A stretch of DNA of 64,000 nucleotides from Novisyntrophococcus fermenticellae. Lineage in GTDB: Bacteria; Bacillota; Clostridia; Lachnospirales; Lachnospiraceae. The translations under genes and the position numbers were made by a program. Position 1 is the first letter of the stretch. Each line of letters begins with the position of its first letter. This document shows, in pieces, positions 51,953 through 61,097 of the stretch. Where the stretch lies: positions 620,001-684,000 of the forward strand of contig NZ_CP076458.1 in NCBI RefSeq assembly GCF_018866245.1. The letters run 5' to 3'. Below the pieces are notes generated by a model. It saw only the letters and a program-made list of their open reading frames with translations, ran no database searches and was not told the origin of the DNA.

Positions 51953-52563
51953 GCAAATTCTTAGGTCCTGTACATGTTAAAATGTACGGACGGATACTGT
52001 ATCAGGAAAAAATGATAAAGGCGATCATAGATCTGGCATCCCAAAATGGCTGGGGCACGGATCTTAAGGAAAAGGTAAACAGCGAGGCTATGGAAGCACC
52101 CGATGAGCCGCTTGAAACCATCATTGACCAAAGCAATATCCACGGCTGGCTGGGACAGGCTGTGGCAGGCAGCGAAAAGCGCTTTGCCAGGGCTGTATAT
52201 GAGACCTTAAGAGATAATCCGCAGCGAATCGGGGAGTTTAAAAAAGTGATGAAGCAACTGGGACGGGAATACGTCCTGCCCGCAGAGCTGAATGCTGAGG
52301 AAATCCATCAGTCCATATATGACATTCTTCTGGATGGCATGCCCTGTGATTTTCCATTTGAAATTACGCAGCAAAGTGCAGACGTTGTAATCTGGCGTGT
52401 GAGGACCTGCCCTCATGAAAAGTATTGGACTTATCCGGATTTTGGAGTAGATATCTACTATAGTTTGAGAGATTCATGGATAGAAGGGGTACTGGAAAAC
52501 TATGACATCTCGTACACCTGCACTGCGCCGGCAGAGTACTGCCTGAGAAAGGACGTGGCATGA
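51949..52563 (+). CDS. Conserved protein of unknown function in the redox-stress operon
   Basis: A 204-residue soluble protein I do not recognise. It is helical in the first 120 residues ('[41 protein letters not shown]'), then has a C-terminal part with conserved-looking Cys, His, Tyr and Trp residues ('[30 protein letters not shown]', '[36 protein letters not shown]'). Cysteines near residues 134, 152, 191 and 198 could bind metal. It overlaps both neighbours by 4 nt, so its product is made together with the DUF1858 and hemerythrin proteins. Confidence 0.7.
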   Translation: MSKFLGPVHVKMYGRILYQEKMIKAIIDLASQNGWGTDLKEKVNSEAMEAPDEPLETIIDQSNIHGWLGQAVAGSEKRFARAVYETLRDNPQRIGEFKKVMKQLGREYVLPAELNAEEIHQSIYDILLDGMPCDFPFEITQQSADVVIWRVRTCPHEKYWTYPDFGVDIYYSLRDSWIEGVLENYDISYTCTAPAEYCLRKDVA

Positions 52564-53114
52564 ATCATATAGAACTCCTTAAGAAAGAGCATGAGAACAT
52601 CCTGCGAATGCTGGATGTGCTTCATAAAGCATCATTAAATGTGTTACAAAACTACGAAATAGATGTAGATGATTTAAAAAAAATGGTAGCATTTATCCGC
52701 AGATATGCTGACAAAACCCATCATGGAAAAGAGGAAAAATATCTGTTTAAAGCCATGGTCGAAGACCTGGGAGGTCCGGCACAAAAGGTAATACAAGGAG
52801 GGATGCTGATTGAACATGACCTTGGACGCCTGTATGTTTCGGATCTGGATGAGGCACTCGACGCTTACAAAGAACATCCTGCTGATGAGCATAAACTGGC
52901 CATTTTGGTAGCGGCAGGGAGCTATGAGCATCTGCTGCGGAGACATATCCAAAAAGAAAATGAGACGGTATTCACGTTCGGTGAAAAACATTTATCGGAA
53001 AAATCGATGAATTGGGTTGAAGAACAGAGCCAGGCATTCGAAGCAGATGTAGAAAATGCCGCTGAACGTGAATATCAGCTGCAGGTGCTTAAGGAACTTG
53101 AATTAAAGTATTAA
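52560..53114 (+). CDS. Hemerythrin domain protein
   Basis: A 184-residue four-helix protein with the di-iron ligand pattern: H11 in 'LLKKEHENILRML', 'KTHHGKEEKYLF' (H and E), 'MLIEHDLGRLYV' and 'YEHLLRRHIQKENETVF' (H, E). Such proteins bind O2 or respond to NO and oxidants in anaerobes. Overlaps the unknown gene by 4 nt. The C-terminal ~40 residues extend the coil beyond the usual domain. Confidence 0.9.
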   Translation: MNHIELLKKEHENILRMLDVLHKASLNVLQNYEIDVDDLKKMVAFIRRYADKTHHGKEEKYLFKAMVEDLGGPAQKVIQGGMLIEHDLGRLYVSDLDEALDAYKEHPADEHKLAILVAAGSYEHLLRRHIQKENETVFTFGEKHLSEKSMNWVEEQSQAFEADVENAAEREYQLQVLKELELKY

Positions 53115-53125
53115 AGGATAGAATA

Positions 53126-53231
53126 ATAGGGTGTTGTGTGCTATAATATGACAATAATTTTAAATTTCCGATTGCTTGATCTGTGAGCAGACCCGGCATG
53201 CTAAAAGTTTAATCAATCAAATCGGAGGCAT
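53126..53231 (+). promoter_or_regulatory. Promoter and stem-loop leader of the yibE/F genes
   Basis: Extended -10 TGC TATAAT (TATAAT at 53142-53147) without a good -35. The leader then contains CCGATTGCTTGAT (53168-53180), which can pair with ATCAATCAAATCGG (53212-53225). The 3' arm reaches into the ribosome site GGAGG (53224-53228), so the fold could limit translation. Confidence 0.4.
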
Positions 53232-53234
53232 ATG

Positions 53235-54368
53235 ATGACAACACCTGTATATGTAACGGCAGGACTTAAAGCGTTCAAAAAACGTAGGTACTTATTCATA
53301 CTGATATTTCTATATCTGATTATTCTGGTATTTGTTGCAAATGATGCATGGCTGTATCAGACACCGATAGCAAAGATTACGCAGGTGCGTACGAAAGAGA
53401 ATGGAAAGAAGAAAAGTACGAATGGAAAAGATGAGCTATATTACAAACAAGAGATAGATGCCCGCCTGTTAAACGGAGAAAACAAAGGAAAGACAGTTTC
53501 CCTGTCAAATGAATACTCCTATTCGGGGGTTTTAAAGCAGAAATATCATAAGGGAGACAAGATTCTCCTTGAGATGAGCGGAGGGGGCACAAGCGGAAAC
53601 ATAAAGGGGTTGAAGCGGGATGTGCAGCTTACCGCACTCATAGGAGCTCTTTTCCTTTTGCTTATAGCGGTGACTGAGAAGAAAGGCTTCCTTACCATAT
53701 GCACAATCGTGGTGAATATCGGTATTTTCGGCGTGGGGTTTTCCCAATTTCTGAAAGGAAAGAATATACTGGAAGTCTGTAATCTGATGTCTCTGTTGTT
53801 TGCGGTAGGGACGCTTATTTTCCTGAATGGAGTTCATAGAAAAACATGGGCGGCAGTTATATCTACCTTATGTGTGCTGGCAGTTATTATGGGAATCTTT
53901 GACGTAGTGATGATGCACTCGGAGGAATTGGATTATTCTGAAATGGAATATTTGGGAAGTCTGGATAACCCGGCGGATATATTCCGGGCGGAGGTTATGC
54001 TGGCAGGACTGGGGGCAATTATGGATGTGGCTGTCACAATCTCGGCTGCACTTGGAGAAATAGTCCAAAAGAAACCGGAAGTGACATTCCTGGAACTGTT
54101 TCGGTCAGGCAGGGAAATCGGATATGATATTATGGGGACAATGATGAATGTCCTGCTGTTCGTATTTGGCTGCGGGCTGATTCCTGCTTTTTTGATTCGC
54201 ATGAACAACGAGGTGGGGTTTATGACGATCGTGCGGCTGCACATCCCCTATGAGATATGCCGTTTTCTGGTTGAAAGTATAGGAATTGTTCTGGCAATCC
54301 CAATCTCCATACTGATTGCTTCCGTGTGCATGAAGATCAGGTTCAAAGGGGGCAGAAAAGGATGCTAG
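53235..54368 (+). CDS. YibE/F-like membrane protein (first of pair)
   Basis: A 377-residue protein with one N-terminal helix ('YLFILIFLYLIILVFVANDAWLY'), an extracytoplasmic domain to about residue 130 ('LLNGENKGKTVSLSNEYSYSGVLKQKYHKGDKILLEMSG') and about seven further helices. The conserved segment is 'EVMLAGLGAIMDVAVTISAALGEIVQKKPEVTFLELFRSGREIGYDIMGTMMNVLLFVF'. ATG 53235 is preferred over 53232 because of spacing to GGAGG. Function of the YibE/F family is unknown; it is translationally coupled to the second YibE/F protein. Confidence 0.85.
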   Translation: MTTPVYVTAGLKAFKKRRYLFILIFLYLIILVFVANDAWLYQTPIAKITQVRTKENGKKKSTNGKDELYYKQEIDARLLNGENKGKTVSLSNEYSYSGVLKQKYHKGDKILLEMSGGGTSGNIKGLKRDVQLTALIGALFLLLIAVTEKKGFLTICTIVVNIGIFGVGFSQFLKGKNILEVCNLMSLLFAVGTLIFLNGVHRKTWAAVISTLCVLAVIMGIFDVVMMHSEELDYSEMEYLGSLDNPADIFRAEVMLAGLGAIMDVAVTISAALGEIVQKKPEVTFLELFRSGREIGYDIMGTMMNVLLFVFGCGLIPAFLIRMNNEVGFMTIVRLHIPYEICRFLVESIGIVLAIPISILIASVCMKIRFKGGRKGC

Positions 54369-55117
54369 GTATACTCGCGCTTATTCTTCTGGTACTATTA
54401 CTGGTAATTGGCGGTGACCGGGGGGCAATCTCCGTGATGGCGCTTGCCGGGAATATTATTCTGCTGTCTCTGACAATTGTTCTGATGGCTGCAGGATTTC
54501 CGCCGCTATTGATAACCTTCCTGGCCAGCATAGCAATCAGCTACGTCACGCTGGTAAGCCAAAATGGAAGAAATGTGAAAACAGGGGCAGCTTTCCTTGC
54601 GGCTGGTCTTGTTATGCTGGTACTCTTCTTTATCATATATACAGTTGTATGGAGCTCTGAAAGCGGAGGCTTAAACGAAATCCAGGCAATGCAGGAGGAT
54701 GTGATGTACTACTTCAATGTAGATATCCATATCAACATGCTGCATATAGCTGTTTGCATGACCTTGCTAAGTACCCTTGGAGCAGTGTTGGATACAGCAC
54801 TGTCGGTCACCTCATCTGTATATGAGGTTGGAATTCATAAGCAAAGCCTGAGCCGGAAGGAACTGTTTTATTCCGGGATGCAGATAGGGAAGGAGATTAT
54901 TGGTACAACCATCAATACGTTGCTGTTTGCCTATTTAGGTGAATCAATACTGTTGTTTGCGTATCTGAAAATTGGTAAATTTACAATAGAGACGATCATA
55001 AACTCAAAATTTTTATTCCAGGATGTTGCCGTTATGCTATTTGGCGGGATAGCGTGTCTTTTAGTAGTTCCGGCTGCATCTGTCTGTATTGCAGAATCTA
55101 TTCATATGAGGAGGTAA
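54362..55117 (+). CDS. YibE/F-like membrane protein (second of pair)
   Basis: A 251-residue protein with about seven helices and the same conserved core as its neighbour ('VCMTLLSTLGAVLDTALSVTSSVYEVGIHKQSLSRKELFYSGMQIGKEIIGTTINTLLFAYLGES') but without the extracytoplasmic domain. The AAAAGG site precedes the ATG at 54362, which overlaps the previous stop by 7 nt. The two proteins probably form one complex. Confidence 0.85.
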   Translation: MLGILALILLVLLLVIGGDRGAISVMALAGNIILLSLTIVLMAAGFPPLLITFLASIAISYVTLVSQNGRNVKTGAAFLAAGLVMLVLFFIIYTVVWSSESGGLNEIQAMQEDVMYYFNVDIHINMLHIAVCMTLLSTLGAVLDTALSVTSSVYEVGIHKQSLSRKELFYSGMQIGKEIIGTTINTLLFAYLGESILLFAYLKIGKFTIETIINSKFLFQDVAVMLFGGIACLLVVPAASVCIAESIHMRR

Positions 55118-55121
55118 TTAT

Positions 55122-55406
55122 ATGATTACAAAGAAGATGACAATTGCAGAAGCCATAAAGAGTAACCCGGATATTATTCAGATTTTATCTGATGCAAATA
55201 TTGATTATTGCTGTGGAGGACACAGATCGCTTCTCGAGGCCGCTGAGGAGAAAAACCTGGATGTGGATTTTTCCGAACTGGAGAAGGAACACGAGCATGT
55301 GGGCGAATTGTTAAAGACACTTTCTGAAAAAACAGACAATTATACGGCTCCGGATGATATTCACAATCATATCTTTCTGGAAAACAGTGTACTATTTTTA
55401 AGGTGA
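55122..55406 (+). CDS. Short ScdA/Ric-like protein, apparently reduced by internal deletions
   Basis: A 94-residue protein. Residues 1-55 are a good ScdA_N (DUF542) domain with 'DYCCGGHRSLLEAAEEKNLD' (C30, C31). What follows, 'ELEKEHEHVGELLKTLSEKTDNYTAPDDIHNHIFLENSVLFLR', matches two pieces of the second half of the Ric hemerythrin domain joined together. Full Ric proteins are about 220-240 residues. The frame is intact with a normal ribosome site (GAGGAGG), so it may be a working small protein or a decaying gene. Full-length Ric repairs Fe-S clusters damaged by NO and oxidants. Confidence 0.75.
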   Translation: MITKKMTIAEAIKSNPDIIQILSDANIDYCCGGHRSLLEAAEEKNLDVDFSELEKEHEHVGELLKTLSEKTDNYTAPDDIHNHIFLENSVLFLR

Positions 55407-55420
55407 GAGGAGAAGAAGCG

Positions 55421-56608
55421 ATGAAAAGACAAGTAAAAAACAATGTAAGCTGGATTGGGTATATTGACTGGGAACTGGAGACGTTTCACGGGGATGATTA
55501 TTCTATCCTGAACGGCTCAAGCCAAAATGCCTACCTGGTAGAGGAGGAGAAGACAGTATTGATTGATACCGTCTGGGCTCCCCACAGATTTGAATTTCTG
55601 GAGAATCTGAAATCAGAGATTGACTTAAACAAGATTGACTATATTATCGCCAATCACGGCGAGGTAGACCATTCCGGTGCCCTTGTGGAACTGATGAAAG
55701 AGATTCCGAATACCCCTGTTTACTGTACTGCGAATGCGGTCAAAAGCCTGGAGGGACAGTATGGAAAACATGGATGGGATTTTCATGTTGTAAAGACTGG
55801 AGATTCCTTAGACATCGGAAATGGTAAGAAACTTATCTTTGTGGAGATGCGCATGCTGCACTGGCCCGACAGCATGGCAACATATCTGACAGATGATAAC
55901 ATTCTGTTTTCAAATGATGCATTTGGTCAGCATTATGCGGTGGAAGAGTTATTCAATGACAAGGCCGATCAATGTCTGCTGAATAAAGAAGCGATGAAAT
56001 ACTATGCCAATATATTGAATCCGTTTTCCCCTCTCGTTTCAAAAAAGATTGATGAAATTGTAGGACTGAACCTGCCGATTGACATAATTGCACCCAGCCA
56101 TGGGGCAATCTGGAGAGAAAACCCGCTGCAGATCGTAGAGAAATATGCTGCATGGTCAAAAGCTTATCAGGAAGATCAGTTTACCATAGTTTATGATACG
56201 ATGTGGCAGGGAACTGAGAAAATTGCACATCGCATCGCAAAGGAAGCAAAAACTGTAAGCCCGGATACTGTGGTGAAGGTTTTTAATATTTCAAAAGCGG
56301 ATAAGAATGAAATTATGACGGAAGTGTTCAAATCCCGTGCAATTGCAGTGGGCTCTCCCACCATCGGGAACAGTATCATGTCGAGTATGGCCGGATGGCT
56401 TCACTTCCTGAAATCACTGAAATTCAGGAACAAAAAAGCAGCTGTGTTTGGTTGTTATGGATGGAGCGGAGAAGGCAATAAAGTCTTGGCGGAGGAGTTA
56501 AAGTCAGCCGGATTTGACGTGGTTGAAGAAAACATAAAGTCATCCTGGAATCCTGAAAAGGAAGATTTTGACCAGGCAAAGGGACTTACAGAAGCTTTAT
56601 TGAAATAA
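55421..56608 (+). CDS. Flavodiiron protein (FprA family A-type flavoprotein)
   Basis: A 395-residue O2/NO reductase. The beta-lactamase-like di-iron domain has H79, E81, D83 and H84 ('NHGEVDHSGALVELM') and further ligands in 'MLHWPDSM', 'FSNDAFGQHY' and 'APSHGAIW'. The C-terminal flavodoxin domain begins at 'FTIVYDTMWQGTEKIAHRIAKE' and includes 'VGSPTIGNSIMSSMAGWLHFL' and 'GCYGWSGEGNKVL'. It scavenges O2 and/or NO using electrons from rubredoxin or similar donors encoded elsewhere. Start 55421 has GGAGAAG upstream. Final gene of the stress group. Confidence 0.95.
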   Translation: MKRQVKNNVSWIGYIDWELETFHGDDYSILNGSSQNAYLVEEEKTVLIDTVWAPHRFEFLENLKSEIDLNKIDYIIANHGEVDHSGALVELMKEIPNTPVYCTANAVKSLEGQYGKHGWDFHVVKTGDSLDIGNGKKLIFVEMRMLHWPDSMATYLTDDNILFSNDAFGQHYAVEELFNDKADQCLLNKEAMKYYANILNPFSPLVSKKIDEIVGLNLPIDIIAPSHGAIWRENPLQIVEKYAAWSKAYQEDQFTIVYDTMWQGTEKIAHRIAKEAKTVSPDTVVKVFNISKADKNEIMTEVFKSRAIAVGSPTIGNSIMSSMAGWLHFLKSLKFRNKKAAVFGCYGWSGEGNKVLAEELKSAGFDVVEENIKSSWNPEKEDFDQAKGLTEALLK

Positions 56609-56625
56609 GGACAAGGGACTATATG

Positions 56626-56646
56626 GGCTGCCCAATCAGGGCAGCC
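56626..56646 (+). terminator. Hairpin after the flavodiiron gene
   Basis: Perfect eight-bp stem GGCTGCCC / GGGCAGCC with an AATCA loop and a modest T-containing tail (TCTTATTG). It separates the stress genes from the ABC operon. Confidence 0.6.
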
Positions 56647-56668
56647 TCTTATTGCTGAGGAGGTATAT

Positions 56669-57370
56669 ATGAGTTATATCGAAGTTATTAACAGCTATAA
56701 AAGATATAAGATGGGCGATACGGAAATCGTGGCCAATAATGATGTTACATTTTCCGTGGAAGAGGGAGAGCTTGCCATTATTTTAGGAGCTTCCGGAGCC
56801 GGAAAGTCTACCGTATTAAACATTCTCGGAGGTATGGATACCAATGATGAGGGAAAGGTGATTATCGACGGAAAAGATATTTCTGATTATAATGCAAAAC
56901 AGTTAACCAGGTATCGAAGGGAGGATGTAGGATTCGTCTTTCAGTTTTATAATCTGGTTCCCAACCTGACGGCGAAGGAAAATGTGGAGCTGGCCTCTGA
57001 AATTGTCTCGGATGCATCGGATCCGGTAAGTGTGCTGGAAGACGTCGGCCTTGGAAAGAGAATCAATAACTTTCCGGCACAGCTTTCAGGCGGGGAACAG
57101 CAGCGCGTGGCAATCGCACGTGCGGTCGCAAAGAATCCGAAGATTCTTCTGTGCGATGAGCCCACCGGAGCACTGGACTATCAGACAGGAAAACAGGTAC
57201 TGCAGATTTTGCAGGATATGAGCCGAAATAAGGGGGCAACCGTCATTATTGTCACACATAATGGTGCTCTTGCGCCGGTTGCGGATCGCGTAATCCGTAT
57301 GCATGATGCCCGTGTGAAAAGTATCGATGTGAATCCGAATCCGAAGAAAATTACGGACATTGAATGGTAG
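56669..57370 (+). CDS. ABC transporter ATP-binding protein, MacB/LolD type
   Basis: A 233-residue ATPase. Walker A '[17 protein letters not shown]' near residue 39, Q-loop '[21 protein letters not shown]', signature '[32 protein letters not shown]' and switch histidine '[18 protein letters not shown]'. The PTGALD form is typical of ATPases that work with FtsX-type permeases. The giant permease gene follows after 10 nt. RBS GAGGAGG. Confidence 0.93.
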   Translation: MSYIEVINSYKRYKMGDTEIVANNDVTFSVEEGELAIILGASGAGKSTVLNILGGMDTNDEGKVIIDGKDISDYNAKQLTRYRREDVGFVFQFYNLVPNLTAKENVELASEIVSDASDPVSVLEDVGLGKRINNFPAQLSGGEQQRVAIARAVAKNPKILLCDEPTGALDYQTGKQVLQILQDMSRNKGATVIIVTHNGALAPVADRVIRMHDARVKSIDVNPNPKKITDIEW

Positions 57371-57380
57371 GTGAGATATA

Positions 57381-60300
57381 ATGAAACAGCAACTTTGGAA
57401 GGATATATGGAAATCCATCCGAAAATCCAAAGGCCGTTTTTTTTCGATTGCAGGTCTGATGATGCTGGGTTCGTTTGCGCTGGTAGGTCTGATTGTCACT
57501 GGCCCGGATATGCGTGCGGCCGGCAGGAATTATTTCGACAAGTTAAATGTTGCGGATATCATTGTTATAGGGGATCTTGGTTTAGATGCACATAACCGGG
57601 AAGTCATGAATGGGATAAAAGGAGCAACCGGAATTGAATTTGGCTATTTAAAAGATGTTGTAGCCAAAGGCACAGAAATAAGTTTTCGGATTTTCTCGAA
57701 GCCTGATAAAATTTCTGATTATCAGATTGTAAAGGGCAGGCTGCCGAACACGGATGATGAGATTGCCATAGGAAATAAATATGCCGATGACTATAAAATC
57801 GGAGATACGATCAGCTTCACGGAACAGGCGGATGCTTTCGGGAATCAGACCTTGAAGAAGCATAAATTTAAGATTGTAGGGTACATCTATTCGGGTGAGA
57901 TTATTTCCAACATTAACATGGGTGCGACAACAGCAGGAACAGGTGAATTAAAAGGCTATGCAGTAGTCAGCAAGGATGTATTTGAATCAGATGTCTATAT
58001 GATAGCCCGCATGGCATTTGAAGATACTAAAAAACTGAATCCGTACTCCGACGAATATACTTATAAGATCCAGAAGCATAAAGAGACTTTAAAAAAAATG
58101 ATGAAAGACCAGCCACAGATTCGTCTGGCATCTGTCAAAACAGAGTATCAGGATAAAATCGATGAGGGTCAGAGTAAAATTGATGATGCGAAGCAGAAGT
58201 TAGGCAATACGCAAAATCAATTGGACGATGCAAAAATACAGCTCTCCCAAGGCCAGGAAGAGATATCTGAAAATGAAGGAAAGCTAGATACACAGGTGTC
58301 TGAGGCTGAGAGAAGAGTTGAAGACGGAGAAACTCGGATTTCAGATGCAAAGGCGGCTTTGAACCAGGCAAACAGTCAGCTTCGGGAAGCACCTGCAGCA
58401 ATCAGTCAGGGAAAGCAGCAAATACAAGCCGGATATCAGCAGGTGACAGCAAACCAGCAGAAAATGGATGCAGCCGAACAGCAAATTGCAGCTGGAGAAC
58501 AGGAATTAGCCAAAAATCAGGCTGCGTATGATGAGAAAAATCAGATATATCAGGACGCAGTACAGGAATTGAATAAGAAAAAGGAAGAATATCAGGGCGG
58601 AAAGGCACAGATAGAAGCTAAACAAGCGGAATTGGATGCAGCACAGAATCAGCTGAACACTGCCAAAACCGGGTATGAGCAAAAAATTGCTGTGCTGGAA
58701 GACAAAATTAAAAATACGAATGACCCGGATGAAGAAGCGAGTCTGGAAACCATATTAAATAGTCTGAAACAGGAATATGATGTGTTTCTGATGCATACTT
58801 ACATGCCTGGTATGGCCCAGATGGAAGCAGGCCGACAAGAGCTTGATGGAAAAAAACAGGAACTTGAGAAAGCGAAACAGGCAATTGCCGGGGCTGATGT
58901 GAAGCTGAATGAATCCGGGGAAGCATTGGGGCAGGCAGCGAAACAGATTGACGCGGCGAAAGCGAAGCTGGAGTCAGGTAAACAGGAAGCTGCAGTGGGA
59001 AAGGAACAAATTGCAGCAGCAAAACAGATGTTGACCGAAAAGGAGCAATTGCTTCAACAAAAGGAAGCAGAATATCAGAAAAATTTGAGTGAAATTCAGC
59101 AGGCCGAAACCGGGCTGGCGGATAAAGAAGCGGAATTGGCAGAAGCAAAAGAACAGTTAGAGGAGCAAAGAGCCAAGGGGGAACAAAAGCTGGCCGAGGC
59201 CAGACAGGAATTGGCGGATAGACAAAAGGAGTATGAAGAGAAAAACCAGGTATTTCTGGAAAAGAAAACAGATGTTGACAGGGAAATCAGTGAAAATGAA
59301 GCAGAGCTAAAAGATGCGCAGGAAACTCTGGATAGTCTGGAGCCACCCGTATACGCCATAAACAGCCGTCGGGAAACACCTGGGTCTGAAGGATATAAGA
59401 TTTACACTTCCGTTTCGCGCATTATAGATGCACTTGCGAAAGTCTTTCCGATTTTCCTATACTTTGTTGCGGCTCTGGTAGCATTTACCACCATGACGCG
59501 TTTTGTCGATGAGGAGCGGATTAATTCGGGAACACTGAAGGCACTTGGCTATTCAAATGCAGATGTTATGAAAAAATTCATATTTTATGGATTGATTTCC
59601 GGCACACTGGGTTCCATAGCTGGAATAATTCTAGGTCATACATTGTTTCCAATGATTGTAAATAATGCGTATAACAGCGGATTTACACTGCCTGCGATAC
59701 AGTTGGATTTTCATCCAGGTATCACAATCGTGGCATTATTCCTTGCACTTTTGAGTGCAGTACTGCCGGCGTGGATTGTAGCTTCCAGGGAATTACAGGA
59801 ACGTCCTGCACAATTATTGTTGCCCAAACCGCCGACTGCAGGCTCCAAGATTTTGGTGGAACGTATTTCATATGTATGGGATCATCTGAATTTTACCCAT
59901 AAGGTCACCGCCCGTAATCTTTTTCGTTATAAGAAACGGATGTTTATGACTATCTTCGGGGTAGCCGGATCTGTTTCTCTGTTGTTTGCCGGGTTCAGTG
60001 TGCAGCATTCGATTGCTGAAATCAATGACCGGCAGTTCGGTGAAATTATTCGTTATGATATTATAGTTGCAGAAAACCCCCATGTTACGGGCAGCCAGCA
60101 GAAAGAAATTGATAACCTGATAAAATCTGATGCGGTAAAGACAAGTGCGTCTGTTCATTATGAAGAACTGGAAAAGGTTGCCGGTAAGAATCAGGATACC
60201 CAGGAAATCAAACTGATTGTTCCTGATACAACGGAAAATTTTGATGATTATATTCATCTGTACAATCGTAAATCCGGGAAGCAGCTTTCTTTGCCGGATG

Positions 60301-61034
60301 ACGGTGTCATCATCTCGGAGCGTTTAGCACGACTGTTAGATGCAGCAGAAGGTGATACGATTACAATGCAGGATCAGAATAATGCAAACATTCAGATGAA
60401 GGTTGAGGGTATCACGGAGATGTATATGGGGCACTTTATCTTCACCAGCCGACAGGGCTATGAAAAGATTTTTGACGGAGATTTTACAAATAACGCATAC
60501 CTGGTAAATCTGAAAGACAGCTCTATAGAGAATACGGAAAAACAGTCCGCTGCATTCATCAAGGCAGATGGTGTGAAGGGAGTTGTACAGAACACCACCC
60601 TGATGAATCAGATTGATGCGATTGTTCATGCGCTGGATAAGATTATGAAGGTATTGATTGTTGTAGCTGCATTGCTGGGCATTGTGATCCTTTATAACCT
60701 GACGAATATCAATGTTTCGGAGCGGATTCGTGAGCTGTCGACAATTAAGGTTTTAGGATTTTTTGATAAGGAAGTGACATTGTATATTTATCGTGAGACG
60801 ATTCTGTTGACACTTCTTGGAATACTTGCCGGATTTGCTATCGGTGAGGCGCTGCATCAATACATCATCAAGGTTGTACCGCCGGATGATGTCATGTTCA
60901 ACCCGGCACTTTGGGGAAGCAGTTTCCTGATTCCAACGATTATAATCAGTCTGGTAACCCTTATTCTGGGATTTGAAGTCAATCGAAGACTAAAGCGTGT
61001 GAATATGCTGGAAGCTTTAAAATCTGTAGACTAG
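57381..61034 (+). CDS. FtsX-like permease with giant extracytoplasmic coiled coil
   Basis: A 1217-residue permease. An N-terminal helix ('FFSIAGLMMLGSFALVGLIVTGPDM') is followed by a MacB-like domain to about residue 245, then about 400 residues of coiled coil (to ~653) rich in Gln, Glu, Ala and Lys, then the first FtsX domain ('IFLYFVAALVAFTTMTRFVDEERINSGTLKALGYSNADVM' with several helices), a second extracytoplasmic domain, and a final FtsX domain ('ALLGIVILYNLTNINVSERIRELSTIKVLGFFDKEVTLYIYRETILLTLLG'). Family members transmit ATP hydrolysis mechanically or export peptides and lipids. RBS AGGTGAG. The coiled coil is unusually long. Confidence 0.88.
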   Translation: MKQQLWKDIWKSIRKSKGRFFSIAGLMMLGSFALVGLIVTGPDMRAAGRNYFDKLNVADIIVIGDLGLDAHNREVMNGIKGATGIEFGYLKDVVAKGTEISFRIFSKPDKISDYQIVKGRLPNTDDEIAIGNKYADDYKIGDTISFTEQADAFGNQTLKKHKFKIVGYIYSGEIISNINMGATTAGTGELKGYAVVSKDVFESDVYMIARMAFEDTKKLNPYSDEYTYKIQKHKETLKKMMKDQPQIRLASVKTEYQDKIDEGQSKIDDAKQKLGNTQNQLDDAKIQLSQGQEEISENEGKLDTQVSEAERRVEDGETRISDAKAALNQANSQLREAPAAISQGKQQIQAGYQQVTANQQKMDAAEQQIAAGEQELAKNQAAYDEKNQIYQDAVQELNKKKEEYQGGKAQIEAKQAELDAAQNQLNTAKTGYEQKIAVLEDKIKNTNDPDEEASLETILNSLKQEYDVFLMHTYMPGMAQMEAGRQELDGKKQELEKAKQAIAGADVKLNESGEALGQAAKQIDAAKAKLESGKQEAAVGKEQIAAAKQMLTEKEQLLQQKEAEYQKNLSEIQQAETGLADKEAELAEAKEQLEEQRAKGEQKLAEARQELADRQKEYEEKNQVFLEKKTDVDREISENEAELKDAQETLDSLEPPVYAINSRRETPGSEGYKIYTSVSRIIDALAKVFPIFLYFVAALVAFTTMTRFVDEERINSGTLKALGYSNADVMKKFIFYGLISGTLGSIAGIILGHTLFPMIVNNAYNSGFTLPAIQLDFHPGITIVALFLALLSAVLPAWIVASRELQERPAQLLLPKPPTAGSKILVERISYVWDHLNFTHKVTARNLFRYKKRMFMTIFGVAGSVSLLFAGFSVQHSIAEINDRQFGEIIRYDIIVAENPHVTGSQQKEIDNLIKSDAVKTSASVHYEELEKVAGKNQDTQEIKLIVPDTTENFDDYIHLYNRKSGKQLSLPDDGVIISERLARLLDAAEGDTITMQDQNNANIQMKVEGITEMYMGHFIFTSRQGYEKIFDGDFTNNAYLVNLKDSSIENTEKQSAAFIKADGVKGVVQNTTLMNQIDAIVHALDKIMKVLIVVAALLGIVILYNLTNINVSERIRELSTIKVLGFFDKEVTLYIYRETILLTLLGILAGFAIGEALHQYIIKVVPPDDVMFNPALWGSSFLIPTIIISLVTLILGFEVNRRLKRVNMLEALKSVD

Positions 61035-61097
61035 TGTATCCGATGATGGCACGATTCCGGACATTTTGTCATAATATGTAAAAAAAGGGATAGTAGT

